From assembly GCA_003280995.1 (NCBI GenBank), contig QCDG01000001.1, positions 1-64,000 on the forward strand: DNA of 64,000 nt. The letters run 5' to 3'. Positions 19,424 to 29,646 of the stretch are shown one piece after another. A program made the position numbers and the translations under genes. The notes beneath the pieces are model-generated. The model ran no database searches. It had not been told where the DNA came from and saw only the letters and a list, made by a program, of their open reading frames with translations. Numbering within the stretch: position 1 is the first letter of the stretch; each line of letters begins with the position of its first letter. The DNA is from Prochlorococcus sp. AG-355-A09. Lineage in GTDB: Bacteria; Cyanobacteriota; Cyanobacteriia; PCC-6307; Cyanobiaceae.

Positions 19424-20347
19424 ATGGAAACTAAAGACGGATTCTTAGTGATTAATAAAGGTAAAGGCTGTACCTCTCATGATTGTGTTAAACAAATAAG
19501 GAGATTACTAAATACAAAAAAGGTTGGTCACACAGGAACCCTTGACCCTGAAGTTATAGGAACATTACCAATCGCGATCGGCAGTGCAACAAGATTTATT
19601 CAATATCTTCCTCAGAGTAAAACTTATATAGGACAAATTAAATTAGGGATAAGAACTAATACTGATGATATTCACGGAGAAATAATTAATCAAAAAAGTT
19701 GGCCTAAAATCAGTGATGAAAAATTAGATCAATACTTAAATCGATTTAGAGGAATTATTAAACAAATTCCGCCGAAAGTGTCTAGTGTGCACGTTAATGG
19801 TGAGAGAGCTTATAAAAAATCTTTCAGGAATGAAATTTTTGAATTAGCACCAAGAGAAGTAATAATAGATGAACTGATTTTAATGAAATGGGACCAAATT
19901 AACGGAATCATAGAAATAAAAATCAAATGTTCAGCTGGCACATATATAAGATCAATCGCGAGAGATATAGGAGAAATTCTCAATTCCGAAGGTTGCCTTC
20001 TACAACTAAAAAGAATTTCAGCTTGTGGCTTTGATGAAGAAAACTCGATAAAAATATCTGATATCGAAAAAGAAAAAGGAAAGAAAAACTCGAAAAATTT
20101 TATTATTCCAACAATTTCTGCACTGAATCACATTTCAACGTTTGTCTTAAATAATGAAGAACAAATCAATTTTTGGCAAACAGGAAGAGCGATTAAAGTT
20201 GATATTAATTACTTCCAGGAAAGCAAATCGTTTAACGATAAAAAACCCATAAAAGTAATTGATAAGAAACAAACATTACTTGGCATAGGCTTCTTAAATA
20301 AAGAGCAATCAAATATAAATCCAAAATTAGTCCTTAATGCTAAATAA
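19424..20347 (+). CDS. truB: tRNA pseudouridine(55) synthase
   Basis: TruB makes pseudouridine 55 in the T loop of tRNAs. It opens with [17 protein letters not shown], and the catalytic aspartate lies in [36 protein letters not shown] is the third family motif. The 307 residues include a C-terminal domain of weak conservation. It converges with the SpoIID-like gene, three bases apart. Confidence 0.94.
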   Translation: METKDGFLVINKGKGCTSHDCVKQIRRLLNTKKVGHTGTLDPEVIGTLPIAIGSATRFIQYLPQSKTYIGQIKLGIRTNTDDIHGEIINQKSWPKISDEKLDQYLNRFRGIIKQIPPKVSSVHVNGERAYKKSFRNEIFELAPREVIIDELILMKWDQINGIIEIKIKCSAGTYIRSIARDIGEILNSEGCLLQLKRISACGFDEENSIKISDIEKEKGKKNSKNFIIPTISALNHISTFVLNNEEQINFWQTGRAIKVDINYFQESKSFNDKKPIKVIDKKQTLLGIGFLNKEQSNINPKLVLNAK

Positions 20348-20350
20348 CTT

Positions 20351-21526
20351 TTATAGGTAGTCTTTTCTAAAAGGTTTAATCTGAACACCCTTATAAAAAT
20401 GCTTTAATATTCTTTCAGCTTTTTGGCCTCTAGACGCCAGATATTTGGCACCCCATTGACTCATTCCTACTCCATGACCTTTTCCTTGTCCAAAAACTAT
20501 CAACCCTTTTTTTTGGGGAGTATTGTTGTTTAATTCTTCCTCAAAAAATTTAAATCTCACAAAATTACTGTTGAGGCCTAATCTTTTTCTTAAAACAACC
20601 CCAGAAATTTGATCAGAGCCATAAGCCCCAATAAGTTTTACATTTTTTACCCTCCCTGTTTTAGTAATATCTAGAATCTCTATATCTCTTAAACCTCCAA
20701 TCTTGGGAAACAAATTTGTTAATTCACTATTCGAAAATTTTTTTTTCCATCTAAATTTTGGATTATTTTTATCAAAATCTCTCACACTTGATAAATATGG
20801 ATATTTATTCTTCCATACATCTTGACTATTTTCTGTCATTCCACCTGAGCTGCTATGGAACAAAGCATTAATTAATTTATTTTTATACGTCAAAACTAAA
20901 GATCTTGTACTTTTAACGGCTCTTATAGTTTTATAAGTTCTTGACTCCAAGCCATTATAAACTTGATTTTTCTGGGTTGAATCTATATCGAATAAACTAT
21001 TTCCCTTTTGCTTTAAAGCATAAGTTCTTGAGGCAATTGCTTGTGCTTTTAATGCTTCAATAGGCCATTTTGTTGGCATCTCTGAACCGACTACGCTATT
21101 AAGGTATTTCTCTATTCCTAGAACATTTACTACCAATATTTCGGAATCAAGTACAAAGAGATTAAGCTTACCAGCAAATCTCTTCTGACCTACCCATATA
21201 CCTCTACCATCAGAAGAACTCACTTGAAATTGTTGATTACTTTTTAAATCATATTTTTTTTGTTTATTCTTATCAAAATATAAAATTTTTCTATTTTTCT
21301 CATTTTTCAAAGTTAAGCCTTTTATTTTTTTGCTTGAAAAAAATTTCCCATCTATTGTTAAAGGAATTGATCTATCTGATCTTATCCTTAAATTTTTATT
21401 TTTTGATATCAAAACTCTAATTATTGGCTCTCTTGATGCAAAAACACTTTCACTCTGAAAAACACAAATAAAAAAAATACTAATCAGGCAACATTTACTA
21501 AAATTATTTTTAAATTTAAATATCAC
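20351..21526 (-). CDS. SpoIID/LytB domain protein
   Basis: This 391-residue protein starts with a hydrophobic signal-like segment (CCLISIFFICVFQSESVFA) and is probably exported. The SpoIID domain is indicated by YLNSVVGSEMPTKWPIEALKAQA, by HSSSGGMTENSQDVW and by GKGHGVGMSQWGA near the C-terminus. In Bacillus, SpoIID is a peptidoglycan lytic transglycosylase; in cyanobacteria the role is likely wall remodelling. The start codon is GTG. Confidence 0.85.
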   Translation of the reverse strand: MIFKFKNNFSKCCLISIFFICVFQSESVFASREPIIRVLISKNKNLRIRSDRSIPLTIDGKFFSSKKIKGLTLKNEKNRKILYFDKNKQKKYDLKSNQQFQVSSSDGRGIWVGQKRFAGKLNLFVLDSEILVVNVLGIEKYLNSVVGSEMPTKWPIEALKAQAIASRTYALKQKGNSLFDIDSTQKNQVYNGLESRTYKTIRAVKSTRSLVLTYKNKLINALFHSSSGGMTENSQDVWKNKYPYLSSVRDFDKNNPKFRWKKKFSNSELTNLFPKIGGLRDIEILDITKTGRVKNVKLIGAYGSDQISGVVLRKRLGLNSNFVRFKFFEEELNNNTPQKKGLIVFGQGKGHGVGMSQWGAKYLASRGQKAERILKHFYKGVQIKPFRKDYL

Positions 21527-21614
21527 TTTGTTTAAAAAACAAATTCTTAATTTGCCTAAGTTTGACTAAAAGTCTAGATTTAATCCAGATATAAAAATAA
21601 AAATATCATAATAA

Positions 21615-22553
21615 GTGAATATCACCTTCTTAGGAACAAGTTCAGGAGTCCCATCCTTAACGAGGAATGTTTCTTCCCTAGCACTTAAATTATCACAATC
21701 TTCAGAAGTTTGGCTTTTTGACTGTGGAGAGGGAACACAGCATCAGATAATGAGAAGCAATATTAAATCTTCGCAAATCAAGAAAATATTTATTACTCAT
21801 ATGCATGGTGATCATATTTATGGTTTGCCTGGACTTTTAGCTACATTAGGTTTATCAGGAAATAGTGAGGGTATTCAAATTTACGGTCCTTCAGGGTTAC
21901 GAAGTTTTATAAATTCAGCACTTAAAAGTAGTTTTTGCAAATTGTCTTTCCCATTAAATTTTGTGGAAGTTGAAAATTTTGCATCAGACAATAAAATTCT
22001 ATTTGAAAACAATAAAATAAAAGTAAATTGTGCCTGCCTTAAACATAAAATACCTGCTTATGGTTATAGGGTAAGTGAAAAAGATAAGCCAGGTATATTT
22101 GATATCAAAAAAGCAGAGTCTCTAAAAATAGCCCCTGGACCAATTTATTCAGAACTGCAACAAGGTAAAAAAGTCGTATTAGCTGATGGTAGGACATTTG
22201 ATGGGAAAGAATTCTGTGGACCTCCTAGAAAAGGTGAAAGTTTTGTTTATTGTACAGATACAGTGTTTAGCGAATCAGCTGTTTCACTATCAAAAAATGC
22301 CGATTTACTAGTACATGAATCGACTTTTTCAGAGGAGGATGAAAGAATGGCCTACGAAAAATTACATTCCACAACAATCATGGCTGCCAAAACAGCATTA
22401 TTATCTAACACAAAAAAATTAATTATTACTCATTTAAGTCCACGATACACCAATAAAAATGCAATCACGCCAAGCGATTTGCTTAAAGAGGCTCAAAAAG
22501 TCTTTCCGAATACTGAACTTGCAAAGGATTTTCTAACGGCAGAAATAAAATAA
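21615..22553 (+). CDS. rnz: Ribonuclease Z
   Basis: RNase Z trims the 3' end of tRNA precursors. The metallo-beta-lactamase motif reads THMHGDHIYGLPG near residue 60, with DTVFSESA and LVHESTF supplying later ligands and ITHLSPRY near the end. At 312 residues it is the short bacterial form. The start is GTG. It is divergent from the SpoIID-like gene across about 88 bases. Confidence 0.93.
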   Translation: MNITFLGTSSGVPSLTRNVSSLALKLSQSSEVWLFDCGEGTQHQIMRSNIKSSQIKKIFITHMHGDHIYGLPGLLATLGLSGNSEGIQIYGPSGLRSFINSALKSSFCKLSFPLNFVEVENFASDNKILFENNKIKVNCACLKHKIPAYGYRVSEKDKPGIFDIKKAESLKIAPGPIYSELQQGKKVVLADGRTFDGKEFCGPPRKGESFVYCTDTVFSESAVSLSKNADLLVHESTFSEEDERMAYEKLHSTTIMAAKTALLSNTKKLIITHLSPRYTNKNAITPSDLLKEAQKVFPNTELAKDFLTAEIK

Positions 22554-22627
22554 ACTGCAACAGTTCGTTAGCAGGAGCGTTGTAAATGACCAACCCATGA
22601 AATAATAGTCTTAGGTTTTTCTATTTG

Positions 22628-23188
22628 ATGTCGATCGAAATGGTCTCTATTTTTTCATCACTACATAAGTCTTGTAAAAGACTATTTATTTTTCTTCCAT
22701 TAATTATTGGGTTACTTATTAATCCAATATCTGCAAATGCACTCTATCCTAGTGATCCTTCATCAGTTGACGTTCTTAAAGATGATCTTCACGGCGCTGA
22801 CCTTCATAATACTGAATATGTTAAATATGATTTATCTAATCAAGATTTAGGAGAAGCTAATCTTCAAGGCGCATATATGAGTGTAACTACAGCAAAAAAC
22901 TCTAGTTTTAAAGGAGCAAATATGACAGACCTCATTGCGTATGCAACACGCTTCGATAATGCTGACTTTACTGATGCAAATCTTACTAATGGTGAGCTAA
23001 TGAAAAGTGTTTTTGATGGAGCAATTATTGATGGGGCAGACTTTACTGATGCAAATCTTGATCTTTCTCAGAGAAAATCATTATGTGAAAGAGCTAGTGG
23101 AACTAACTCACAAACTGGAGTTAATACAATTGATAGTCTTGAATGCACTGGCCTAAAAGGTTACATGCCTCCAAAGCCAAAAGCATAA
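22628..23188 (+). CDS. Exported pentapeptide-repeat protein
   Basis: A hydrophobic N-terminal segment (about residues 20-38, LFIFLPLIIGLLINPISANA) looks like a signal peptide, so the protein is probably in the thylakoid lumen or periplasm. Beyond it lie A(D/N)LXX repeats such as LHGADLHN, LGEANLQGAYM, NADFTDANLTN and GADFTDANLD, which fold as a right-handed quadrilateral helix. Two Cys in the C-terminal part (SLCERASG and LECTGLKG) may form a disulfide. The target is unknown. A terminator follows about 33 bases downstream. Confidence 0.85.
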   Translation: MSIEMVSIFSSLHKSCKRLFIFLPLIIGLLINPISANALYPSDPSSVDVLKDDLHGADLHNTEYVKYDLSNQDLGEANLQGAYMSVTTAKNSSFKGANMTDLIAYATRFDNADFTDANLTNGELMKSVFDGAIIDGADFTDANLDLSQRKSLCERASGTNSQTGVNTIDSLECTGLKGYMPPKPKA

Positions 23189-23202
23189 TATTTAAAGCTA
23201 AC

Positions 23203-23562
23203 TTAATTAGGAAAGATATTACCAGGTTCTTTTGAGCCTGGTTTTTTGCTGTACCACCATTCTTGTATATCAGAAGAAAATTTCTTTGAAAAAAGAGTTA
23301 TAACTGTCTCAACAGGTTTTGATCCAGGCTCCAAAATCTGAACTGAGTAAGATGGGCATTTTCTTGAAGCCATATCAGCAACGAACCTAGACCCTATTCT
23401 TCTCCAACTTGGCTCCTTACTCCTCCAAGCAAGCCTTGAGCAGGGCCAAGGTAACTCTTCCCTATCATATAGTCTGCAACATGGGCCAATTACCTTATAA
23501 CTGTACTGACCCCCATAACTTGATTGAACACTGCCAGCCTTGAAAAATTCAAATTTATCCAT
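23203..23562 (-). CDS. Conserved hypothetical protein
   Basis: The 119 residues are soluble, rich in Ser, Arg and Trp, and contain the motif GPCCRLYDREELPWPCSRLAW plus RKCPSYSVQILEPGSKPV. Four Cys could form a metal site or disulfides, but I do not recognise a family. The end of the gene overlaps the hairpin terminator of the opposing pentapeptide gene, whose stem encodes the Pro-Gly-rich tail. It lies just beyond the petF terminator on the same strand. Confidence 0.75.
   Translation of the reverse strand: MDKFEFFKAGSVQSSYGGQYSYKVIGPCCRLYDREELPWPCSRLAWRSKEPSWRRIGSRFVADMASRKCPSYSVQILEPGSKPVETVITLFSKKFSSDIQEWWYSKKPGSKEPGNIFPN
23222..23247 (+). terminator. Rho-independent terminator of the pentapeptide gene
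   Basis: A seven-pair stem (ccaggtt with agcctgg, one G-U pair) and a six-base loop are followed by six T residues. The hairpin lies inside the 3' coding end of the opposing gene at 23203-23562, where it encodes its Lys-Pro-Gly-rich tail. Confidence 0.85.
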
Positions 23563-23566
23563 TTAC

Positions 23567-23595
23567 AAAAAAAAGCCACCTTCATAGAGGGTGGC
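23567..23595 (-). terminator. Terminator of petF
   Basis: Read on the minus strand, GCCACC pairs with GGTGGC around a nine-base loop and is followed by eight T residues. It lies about 45 bases past the petF stop and insulates petF from the gene beyond. Confidence 0.88.
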
Positions 23596-23640
23596 AGATA
23601 AATAATCAATAATCAACTTAGAAAAGTTAAATTTTTATAA

Positions 23641-23940
23641 TTAGTACAATTCTTCTTCAGCATGAGTTGTAATTGTTACGTCAGATGTTGGATAAGCAAC
23701 ACAAGTAAGAACAAAACCAGCTTCTAGTTGGTCGTCATCCAAGAAACTTTGATCAGACTGATCAACACTACCTGAAGTAACTTTTCCAGCACATGTTGAA
23801 CATGCACCAGCTCTGCAGGAATAAGGGAGGTCGATACCTTGTTCTTCAGCCGCATCGAGGATGTATTGGTCATCAGGTACTTCAATAGTTGAATTGAGAC
23901 CTTCACCTTCGCTGATGAGAGTAACTTTGTAAGAAGCCAT
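23641..23940 (-). CDS. petF: Plant-type [2Fe-2S] ferredoxin
   Basis: This is the soluble electron carrier that takes electrons from photosystem I to FNR and other enzymes. The cluster ligands are Cys42, Cys47, Cys50 (in [13 protein letters not shown]) and Cys80 (in VLTCVAYP), with normal spacing. The 99 residues are strongly acidic, typical of photosynthetic ferredoxin I. Codon choice is noticeably better than the surroundings. It is monocistronic with its own terminator. Confidence 0.96.
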   Translation of the reverse strand: MASYKVTLISEGEGLNSTIEVPDDQYILDAAEEQGIDLPYSCRAGACSTCAGKVTSGSVDQSDQSFLDDDQLEAGFVLTCVAYPTSDVTITTHAEEELY

Positions 23941-24074
23941 TTAAATAAAAAATTGTTGGTAATTAATACCTATCAACTACATTTTTAACATCGATTAGAT
24001 CGATATGTGAGATTTTGAAGTAAAAAATGACACAATAAAATGTATGAAAGAATATCTATAAGAAAAACTTATAC

Positions 24075-24986
24075 TTAGGTTGGATTGCTGGCTTTTTGCG
24101 CAGAAATGCATGCCCAATCTTTTCTAGTTGATACATCCAATAATTTCAAGTCATGCTGAATTAATATTTTTATAATTTCATCCTTTTGTGAATTCAGAAT
24201 TCCACTGAAAATGACTTCCCCATTGTTTCTCAAGCACTTATAGATATTTGGAATCATTCCTTTTATTACTTCAGCAAGAATATTGCATAAAACAAAATCA
24301 AATTGTTCGAGTTGATTTTTTAAAATTACCTCATTAAAAGATCCCAAATATGTATTTAATTTGTTTAAATTACCGAAATTTAGTTGGAAATTAGATTTTG
24401 TTGAATTTATAGCTAAATAATCATTATCAACTGCACAAACCCCTTTGGCGCCAAGTAATCTTGCGGCGACACTCAAAATCCCGCTACCGCTCCCAATATC
24501 TAATACCTTTTTATCAGAAAATAAAATATTCTCCATTTTTTCCAAGCAAAGATAAGTTGAAGGATGACTTCCTGTACCAAAAGCTGCTCCAGGATCAATT
24601 TTTATGATTTGTTTATCTTTAAATTTTTTATTTAGATTGATCCAACAAGGCAATATTAAAAAATGATTTCCTACTAATTCAGGAGCCCAATATTTCTTCC
24701 AACTTGTTAACCAATCCTCCTCTTTGATAATACTCCATTCAAAAAATTTATTCTTAGGGGGATTAATGTTTAAAAGTTTGCTGATTATTTTTTCAAAACC
24801 ACTTCTAGAACTCTCATCCCAATCATCAATTGGAAGCCATATATTAACTTCTTTTTTATTTTCATTTTTAATTAAATATTCAAATGAAAAACTAAATATT
24901 CCCAGCTCATTTAATTTCCAAATAATAATTTCTTCAGAATCACTTTCTATAAGAAAAGTTAGTTTATACCAATCTTTAATTGCCAT
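24075..24986 (-). CDS. prmA: Ribosomal protein L11 methyltransferase
   Basis: PrmA trimethylates ribosomal protein L11. The N-terminal domain (about 100 residues) is diverged; the catalytic domain shows [15 protein letters not shown], the SAM loop [19 protein letters not shown] and [11 protein letters not shown], the PrmA version of motif IV. The 303-residue length fits. It is 17 bases downstream of serA on the same strand. Confidence 0.92.
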   Translation of the reverse strand: MAIKDWYKLTFLIESDSEEIIIWKLNELGIFSFSFEYLIKNENKKEVNIWLPIDDWDESSRSGFEKIISKLLNINPPKNKFFEWSIIKEEDWLTSWKKYWAPELVGNHFLILPCWINLNKKFKDKQIIKIDPGAAFGTGSHPSTYLCLEKMENILFSDKKVLDIGSGSGILSVAARLLGAKGVCAVDNDYLAINSTKSNFQLNFGNLNKLNTYLGSFNEVILKNQLEQFDFVLCNILAEVIKGMIPNIYKCLRNNGEVIFSGILNSQKDEIIKILIQHDLKLLDVSTRKDWACISAQKASNPT

Positions 24987-25003
24987 TAATTGAGCTGACC
25001 TCT

Positions 25004-26590
25004 TTATAGAGTAACTGGATTAGCGTTGGTAATTCCCTCTACTTCAATAATGGTGTCAAGCAACTTATTAGGAATTGGATCATCAATACTTAGAACCATA
25101 ACAGCTTCCCCTCTAACAATTTTGCGACCAACTTGCATCGAGGCAATATTTACATTGTTGCTACCTAATAAAGACCCAAGCTTGCCAATAATACCAGGCA
25201 TATCCCTGTGCCTAGTAACCAGCATATATCTACTTGGCGATACATTAACCGGATATTGATCAATACTAATAATTCTTAATTCCCCGTCAGCAAAAATGCT
25301 TCCTGCTACGCTATGGTCTCCATTATCTCCATAAGTGGTTAACTGAAGCGACCCACTAGCAAATTCAGGTCTCGCCTCATCTTTATTCTCGACTATCGAA
25401 ATACCTCTTGAATCTGCTTCTAGAGAAGCATTCACATAATTAATCCTATCTCCCAAAGCTTTACTTAGAAGGCCTTTTAGACTAGCTATTATTAATGGCT
25501 GAGAAGGATGTTGGACAAATTCACCTTGAAGCTTTACTTCTAGTTTTTGAATCTGCCCACCTGAAAGCTGGCTTATAAGCAGACCCATTGTTTCAGCTAA
25601 CTGCAGATGAGGTTTTAGACTATCCATAATATCAGGGCTCAAACCTGGAATATTTACTGCTGTTCTAGCAGATAAACCAAGCAAGACATCTCTTATTTGT
25701 TCCGCAACATCAACAGCTACATTTTCTTGTGCTTCCCTTGTAGATGCGCCTAAATGTGGGGTAAGTATAAGATTCTTTTCAACCTTCAAAAGTGGTGAAT
25801 TAGATTCCAAAGGTTCTTTAGAAAAGACATCTATTGCAGCACCTGCAATCAATGATTGATTTAAAGCTTGTGCTAATGCCTCTTCATCAATTAAGCCTCC
25901 TCGAGCACAATTAATCAATTTTGCGCTACTTTTCATATTTTTAAGTACTTCTATATTTACTAAATTCTCTGTCTCTGGTGTGCGAGGCAAATGCAAAGTT
26001 ACATAATCAGATTGTTTGAATAAATCCTCTAGTTCAGATAGTTTAACTTGTATTTGTTGAGCCCTTTCAGTTGAAACAAAGGGATCATATCCGTAAACTT
26101 CCATTCCTAATGCATTAGCAACTTTAGCTACATGAGCACCAATTTTACCTAAACCTACTACACCTAATTTTTTCTTATAAAGCTCATTACCAACAAATTT
26201 CTTTCTTTCCCATTTACCTGACAAAGTACTACTATTAGCAATTGGAATATGTCTAGATAAAGCCAACATCATAGCTATAGTATGTTCAGCCGCAGCTATT
26301 GTGTTACCCCCTGGAGAATTAACAACAAGGACTCCTTTTTGAGTAGCAGCCTTAACATCTACATTATCGACTCCTACTCCTGCTCTCCCAATGATTCTCA
26401 GTTTACTTGAAGAGTTAATAATCTCTTCAGTCACTTGAGTACCAGAGCGAATCATTAAAGCATCATAATCTTTAATCATGGAAGCTAACTCAGATTCTGA
26501 GATTCCTATCTTCTGATCAACCTGAGCAACTTGTGAAAGAATATCGATTCCTGTTTGATCAATTGGATCTGTAATGAGAACTTTTGTCAT
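25004..26590 (-). CDS. serA: D-3-phosphoglycerate dehydrogenase
   Basis: SerA oxidises 3-phosphoglycerate, the first step of serine synthesis. The 528 residues contain the NAD-binding loop [12 protein letters not shown] near residue 145, [14 protein letters not shown] near 67, the catalytic region [15 protein letters not shown], an intervening domain and a C-terminal ACT domain ([20 protein letters not shown]) for feedback control. This is the long form. It is divergent from the next gene. Confidence 0.95.
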   Translation of the reverse strand: MTKVLITDPIDQTGIDILSQVAQVDQKIGISESELASMIKDYDALMIRSGTQVTEEIINSSSKLRIIGRAGVGVDNVDVKAATQKGVLVVNSPGGNTIAAAEHTIAMMLALSRHIPIANSSTLSGKWERKKFVGNELYKKKLGVVGLGKIGAHVAKVANALGMEVYGYDPFVSTERAQQIQVKLSELEDLFKQSDYVTLHLPRTPETENLVNIEVLKNMKSSAKLINCARGGLIDEEALAQALNQSLIAGAAIDVFSKEPLESNSPLLKVEKNLILTPHLGASTREAQENVAVDVAEQIRDVLLGLSARTAVNIPGLSPDIMDSLKPHLQLAETMGLLISQLSGGQIQKLEVKLQGEFVQHPSQPLIIASLKGLLSKALGDRINYVNASLEADSRGISIVENKDEARPEFASGSLQLTTYGDNGDHSVAGSIFADGELRIISIDQYPVNVSPSRYMLVTRHRDMPGIIGKLGSLLGSNNVNIASMQVGRKIVRGEAVMVLSIDDPIPNKLLDTIIEVEGITNANPVTL

Positions 26591-26689
26591 TTAAGATTGG
26601 TTCTTTAATCTTTTACTTTAACTTAATCTATAGTGTATGTATCTTATTTTATTAATTTGAATAACACACAAACATTTGAGGATTGAAAT

Positions 26690-27256
26690 TTGACTAAAAG
26701 TATTGTGATATTTGAAGACATTGATAAATGTATCCAGCTATTTGATGTTTTCAAAGAACAATCAGTAATGCTCTCTGAAGCTATTTTGATCCCACCAATA
26801 AATGAGAAAATATCATCAGAGGAAACAAAATTGCTCACTGAGAAAGCAAATATCTTATTCAAATCTCAAAATTTTGAAGATATAAGAATCTTAAATCCTA
26901 AACTTGATAGAAAGATCAGACAACAAGATATGAGTAGATGGCTAATGCCATTTGGGTTTATAGCTGGAATAGCTTTTTCAAACATGACAAATTTATCTAC
27001 CTTCAGCTTTCTTGGTTTAAATAACATCGGGGAATCATTAATTGGAGGTCTTTTAGGAATGGGTTCAGGATATTTGGGAAGCATTGTTTCTTCTGCAAGT
27101 ATCAACATTAATAGAAATAAAGAGTTAAGATCGATCATTAATTTTAATAAAGAGGGTAAATGGCTTGTTCTACTTGAAAATCAAATTGGAGCTGAATTAC
27201 CATGGGCTTTGATAAAGCAATCAGAAGCAAAAGATATAATTTTTTTAGAAGGCTAA
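26690..27256 (+). CDS. Conserved cyanobacterial membrane-associated protein
   Basis: This 188-residue protein starts with TTG. The middle (about residues 85-125) is hydrophobic and glycine-rich: LMPFGFIAGIAFSNM and IGGLLGMGSGYLGSIVSS suggest a membrane hairpin with a Gly-zipper. The rest is soluble alpha/beta. It abuts the photosystem II S4 gene with no spacing, so the two are co-transcribed and may share a photosystem-related role; that is inference from position only. Confidence 0.75.
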   Translation: MTKSIVIFEDIDKCIQLFDVFKEQSVMLSEAILIPPINEKISSEETKLLTEKANILFKSQNFEDIRILNPKLDRKIRQQDMSRWLMPFGFIAGIAFSNMTNLSTFSFLGLNNIGESLIGGLLGMGSGYLGSIVSSASININRNKELRSIINFNKEGKWLVLLENQIGAELPWALIKQSEAKDIIFLEG

Positions 27257-28048
27257 ATGATTGACTTAAAAGAGATCTTAATAAATTCAAATTACAAAAA
27301 AGAAACTGAGGAATTAATAAATATTGCTAACTTAGCCTACAAACACTGGGAAACTTATTGGACTGGGTTTAATTCAACTTATGTTTGCGAAGAGATTTTA
27401 AAAGATTTTGAAAATTTAAATGATTTCAAATTTTTTATTTATGGAGGATTCTCCTCTTCCCAAAGATCCAGGATAGCTTGCTTTAGAGGAGATAATATTC
27501 CTGAAGAGGATGCGCTAAAAAGTAATTTTCCAGCTCAAGGAATAAAAATTAATGGAAATTTTTTATTTGATAATGCTACACAAGACGACTTTAGATCCCT
27601 CTTAATTGAAAATGGGGTTAATCAAATAAAAGTTGGAGATATATGGACTATTGGCGATAGGGGAGCACAAGGGATAATTGATAATTCAAATATTAAGCAT
27701 CTAGATGAAAAGATTTTTTATTTAAGAGACGTAAAAGTAAAAGTTAATGTAGTAGGTATAGATGAATTACAAATACCTTCTGGGAGATCAAAAAAACTTA
27801 TCAATACAGTAGAAGCTTCAACAAGATTAGATGCTATAGCTTCAGCTGGCTTTAGGGTATCACGAACCAAAATCATTGAAAGGATAGAAAATGGAATGCT
27901 CAAATTAAATGGAAGCAAAGTTAATAAGCCAACCATTAATCTAAAAATTGGCGACAAACTAGAACTTGAAAATAAAGGATTTATTGAAATTCTAAATTTA
28001 GAAATAACAAAAAGAGAACGATGGAAAGTTAAATTACTTAGAAAATGA
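27257..28048 (+). CDS. Photosystem II S4 domain protein (YlmH-like)
   Basis: The 263 residues match the photosystem II S4 family found in cyanobacteria and plastids. The N-terminal two-thirds resembles YlmH (FIYGGFSSSQRSRIACFRG), and the C-terminal S4 RNA-binding domain runs from about residue 180 (STRLDAIASAGFRVSRTK, then GDKLELENKG). It probably binds RNA; a link to photosystem II is from the family name. It directly follows the Gly-zipper protein gene, and a tRNA gene lies 50 bases downstream. Confidence 0.85.
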   Translation: MIDLKEILINSNYKKETEELINIANLAYKHWETYWTGFNSTYVCEEILKDFENLNDFKFFIYGGFSSSQRSRIACFRGDNIPEEDALKSNFPAQGIKINGNFLFDNATQDDFRSLLIENGVNQIKVGDIWTIGDRGAQGIIDNSNIKHLDEKIFYLRDVKVKVNVVGIDELQIPSGRSKKLINTVEASTRLDAIASAGFRVSRTKIIERIENGMLKLNGSKVNKPTINLKIGDKLELENKGFIEILNLEITKRERWKVKLLRK

Positions 28049-28097
28049 AACGCAACCTGCTATTTTCTTATAAGGGGGATTAAAAATTCCTCAATTG

Positions 28098-28169
28098 GGG
28101 CGATTAGCTCAGTGGTAGAGCACTACCTCGACACGGTAGTGGCCACTGGTTCGAATCCAGTATCGCCCA
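28098..28169 (+). tRNA. trnV-GAC: tRNA-Val (GAC)
   Basis: The 72-base sequence folds as a cloverleaf. The acceptor arm gggcgat pairs with atcgccc and is followed by an A discriminator. The anticodon stem is ctacc/ggtag with loop tcgacac, giving anticodon GAC for valine. The T arm actgg-ttcgaat-ccagt is perfect. CCA is not encoded. Confidence 0.97.
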
Positions 28170-28236
28170 TTAAAACTTTTGACGAACTAGGTTATATCCA
28201 CAGAAAATAATTTCATTTTTTAGATTATTAAAAAAG

Positions 28237-28854
28237 ATGAAACTTAATCAAATAATTAATCTACATAAGGGGCTCACTGCATTTGTAGTGATAGGTCTTA
28301 TGATTTTTTTTGATAATTTTACGATTGCTTCCTACGTTTATTTAGCCCTGCATGGTACTTATGGATTACTTTGGCTTCTAAAAGAAAAGATATTCCCAGA
28401 TCCTTATTTTAAAGAAAAAATCAATTTTTTAACTTCAGTTACTGGTTTTATTTTCCTTGGAAGTTACTGGGTAGCTCCCTACATTCTTATCTCATCTCAG
28501 AAATCTGTTCCAAATATCGTAATAGCTGCATCTGTATCTATGAATATAATTGGTGTGTTTCTACACTTTGCTAGTGATGCACAAAAATATTTTTCTCTTA
28601 AATTAAAAAAAGATCTCATTAAAGAAGGATTTTTCAAAAATATAAGGAATACAAATTATCTAGGAGAAATACTAATTTATCTATCATTCGCCATACTTTC
28701 AATGAGTTTCATACCATTAGTAATTCTTGCAATATTTTTCTTTATAGTTTTTCTACCAAGAATGATAAAAAAAGATAAATCGCTTTCAAAATATGATTCA
28801 TTCGAAGAATACAAAAAGAAAAGTGGTCTTATATTGCCTAAATTAAATGCCTGA
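28237..28854 (+). CDS. Membrane protein of the DUF1295/isoprenylcysteine methyltransferase type
   Basis: The 205 residues contain about five hydrophobic segments. Near the C-terminus the pattern NTNYLGEILIYLSF, then SKYDSFEEYKKKSGLILP, matches steroid 5-alpha-reductase-like and phospholipid or isoprenylcysteine methyltransferase-like proteins (DUF1295). The substrate cannot be told. The end overlaps the next gene by eight bases, so the two are translationally linked. Confidence 0.7.
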   Translation: MKLNQIINLHKGLTAFVVIGLMIFFDNFTIASYVYLALHGTYGLLWLLKEKIFPDPYFKEKINFLTSVTGFIFLGSYWVAPYILISSQKSVPNIVIAASVSMNIIGVFLHFASDAQKYFSLKLKKDLIKEGFFKNIRNTNYLGEILIYLSFAILSMSFIPLVILAIFFFIVFLPRMIKKDKSLSKYDSFEEYKKKSGLILPKLNA

Positions 28855-29398
28855 TAACAACTTACCCAGTTGGAGGCAAGATTTAAAATTTTCTAGGAAA
28901 AAAGAGGGCAAATCACCCTCTAATAGATGGATACAGCTTGCAACAGTTAGCGAAGAAAATGAGCCAAGATTAAGAACAGTTGTTTTCAGAGGATGGCACA
29001 AAGATAGTTCAATGATTATTTTTACAGATAGAAGAAGTGAAAAAATTAGGCATTTAAAATCCAACCCTAATGCAGAAATATTATGGTTCTTTTTGAAAAC
29101 CAAATCACAATATAGATTCAAAGGGAAAATAGATGAATTAAGTGATAACAAAAATTATTGGGATTTTTTATCAGAAAAATCTAAATCTTCTTGGTTTTGG
29201 GGATCTCCTGGAGAAAAAATAAACCCAAAAGTCCAATCTGCTTATGAAATATTACCCAATCTTCCCAAGTCAGAAAATTTTGCAGTTCTAAATTTTGAAA
29301 TCGATTCAGTAGACCTTCTTAAATTAGAACAGCCTGTTCATAAAAGATATCTTTGGGAAAAGAGTAAGAAATGGGAAAAAGTTGAAATTAATCCTTAA
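28847..29398 (+). CDS. PPOX-type FMN-binding flavoprotein
   Basis: This 183-residue protein resembles the pyridoxamine 5'-phosphate oxidase superfamily: SNRWIQLATVSEENEPRLRTVVFRGW forms the first beta strands, FTDRRSEKIRHLKSNPNAEILWFF the core, and a C-terminal VHKRYLWEK resembles the FMN-contact end. It corresponds to the cyanobacterial Alr4036-like group rather than true PdxH. It probably binds FMN; the reaction is not known. Confidence 0.75.
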   Translation: MPDNNLPSWRQDLKFSRKKEGKSPSNRWIQLATVSEENEPRLRTVVFRGWHKDSSMIIFTDRRSEKIRHLKSNPNAEILWFFLKTKSQYRFKGKIDELSDNKNYWDFLSEKSKSSWFWGSPGEKINPKVQSAYEILPNLPKSENFAVLNFEIDSVDLLKLEQPVHKRYLWEKSKKWEKVEINP

Positions 29399-29472
29399 AT
29401 ATTTCTAAATTGTATATTTAGGTTGAAAAACATATAGTGATCAGTCAGTTTAAAAAAAGAAGTATTATTCAT

Positions 29473-29646
29473 ATGAATTTCTCAGAAATTCCAGAAAACC
29501 CTTTTATTTTTTTATCTTGGGTGACTGCTATAGGGCTATTTATAAGTCTTTCTGAAGCAACAATTAAGATAAAGCTTGAGAAGAGAAACAGTTATAGAAA
29601 AAGGTTAGAACTAATCAATAACCTTTATCCTAAAAAGTTAGCTTGA
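29473..29646 (+). CDS. Small single-pass membrane protein
   Basis: I start at the ATG before NFSEIPENPF; a GTG 36 bases upstream is possible. The 57 residues have one membrane segment (FIFLSWVTAIGLFISLS), then a basic tail ending LINNLYPKKLA. The layout (one helix, Lys/Arg-rich stretch, then LYP) resembles the protein at 40207. The last nine bases overlap the end of the DoxX gene on the other strand. Function unknown. Confidence 0.6.
   Translation: MNFSEIPENPFIFLSWVTAIGLFISLSEATIKIKLEKRNSYRKRLELINNLYPKKLA

Noticed and set aside
28098..28169. tRNA-Val as an island attachment site
   Set aside because: No integrase gene and no repeat of the tRNA 3' end was seen nearby, and the flexible region does not begin there sharply.
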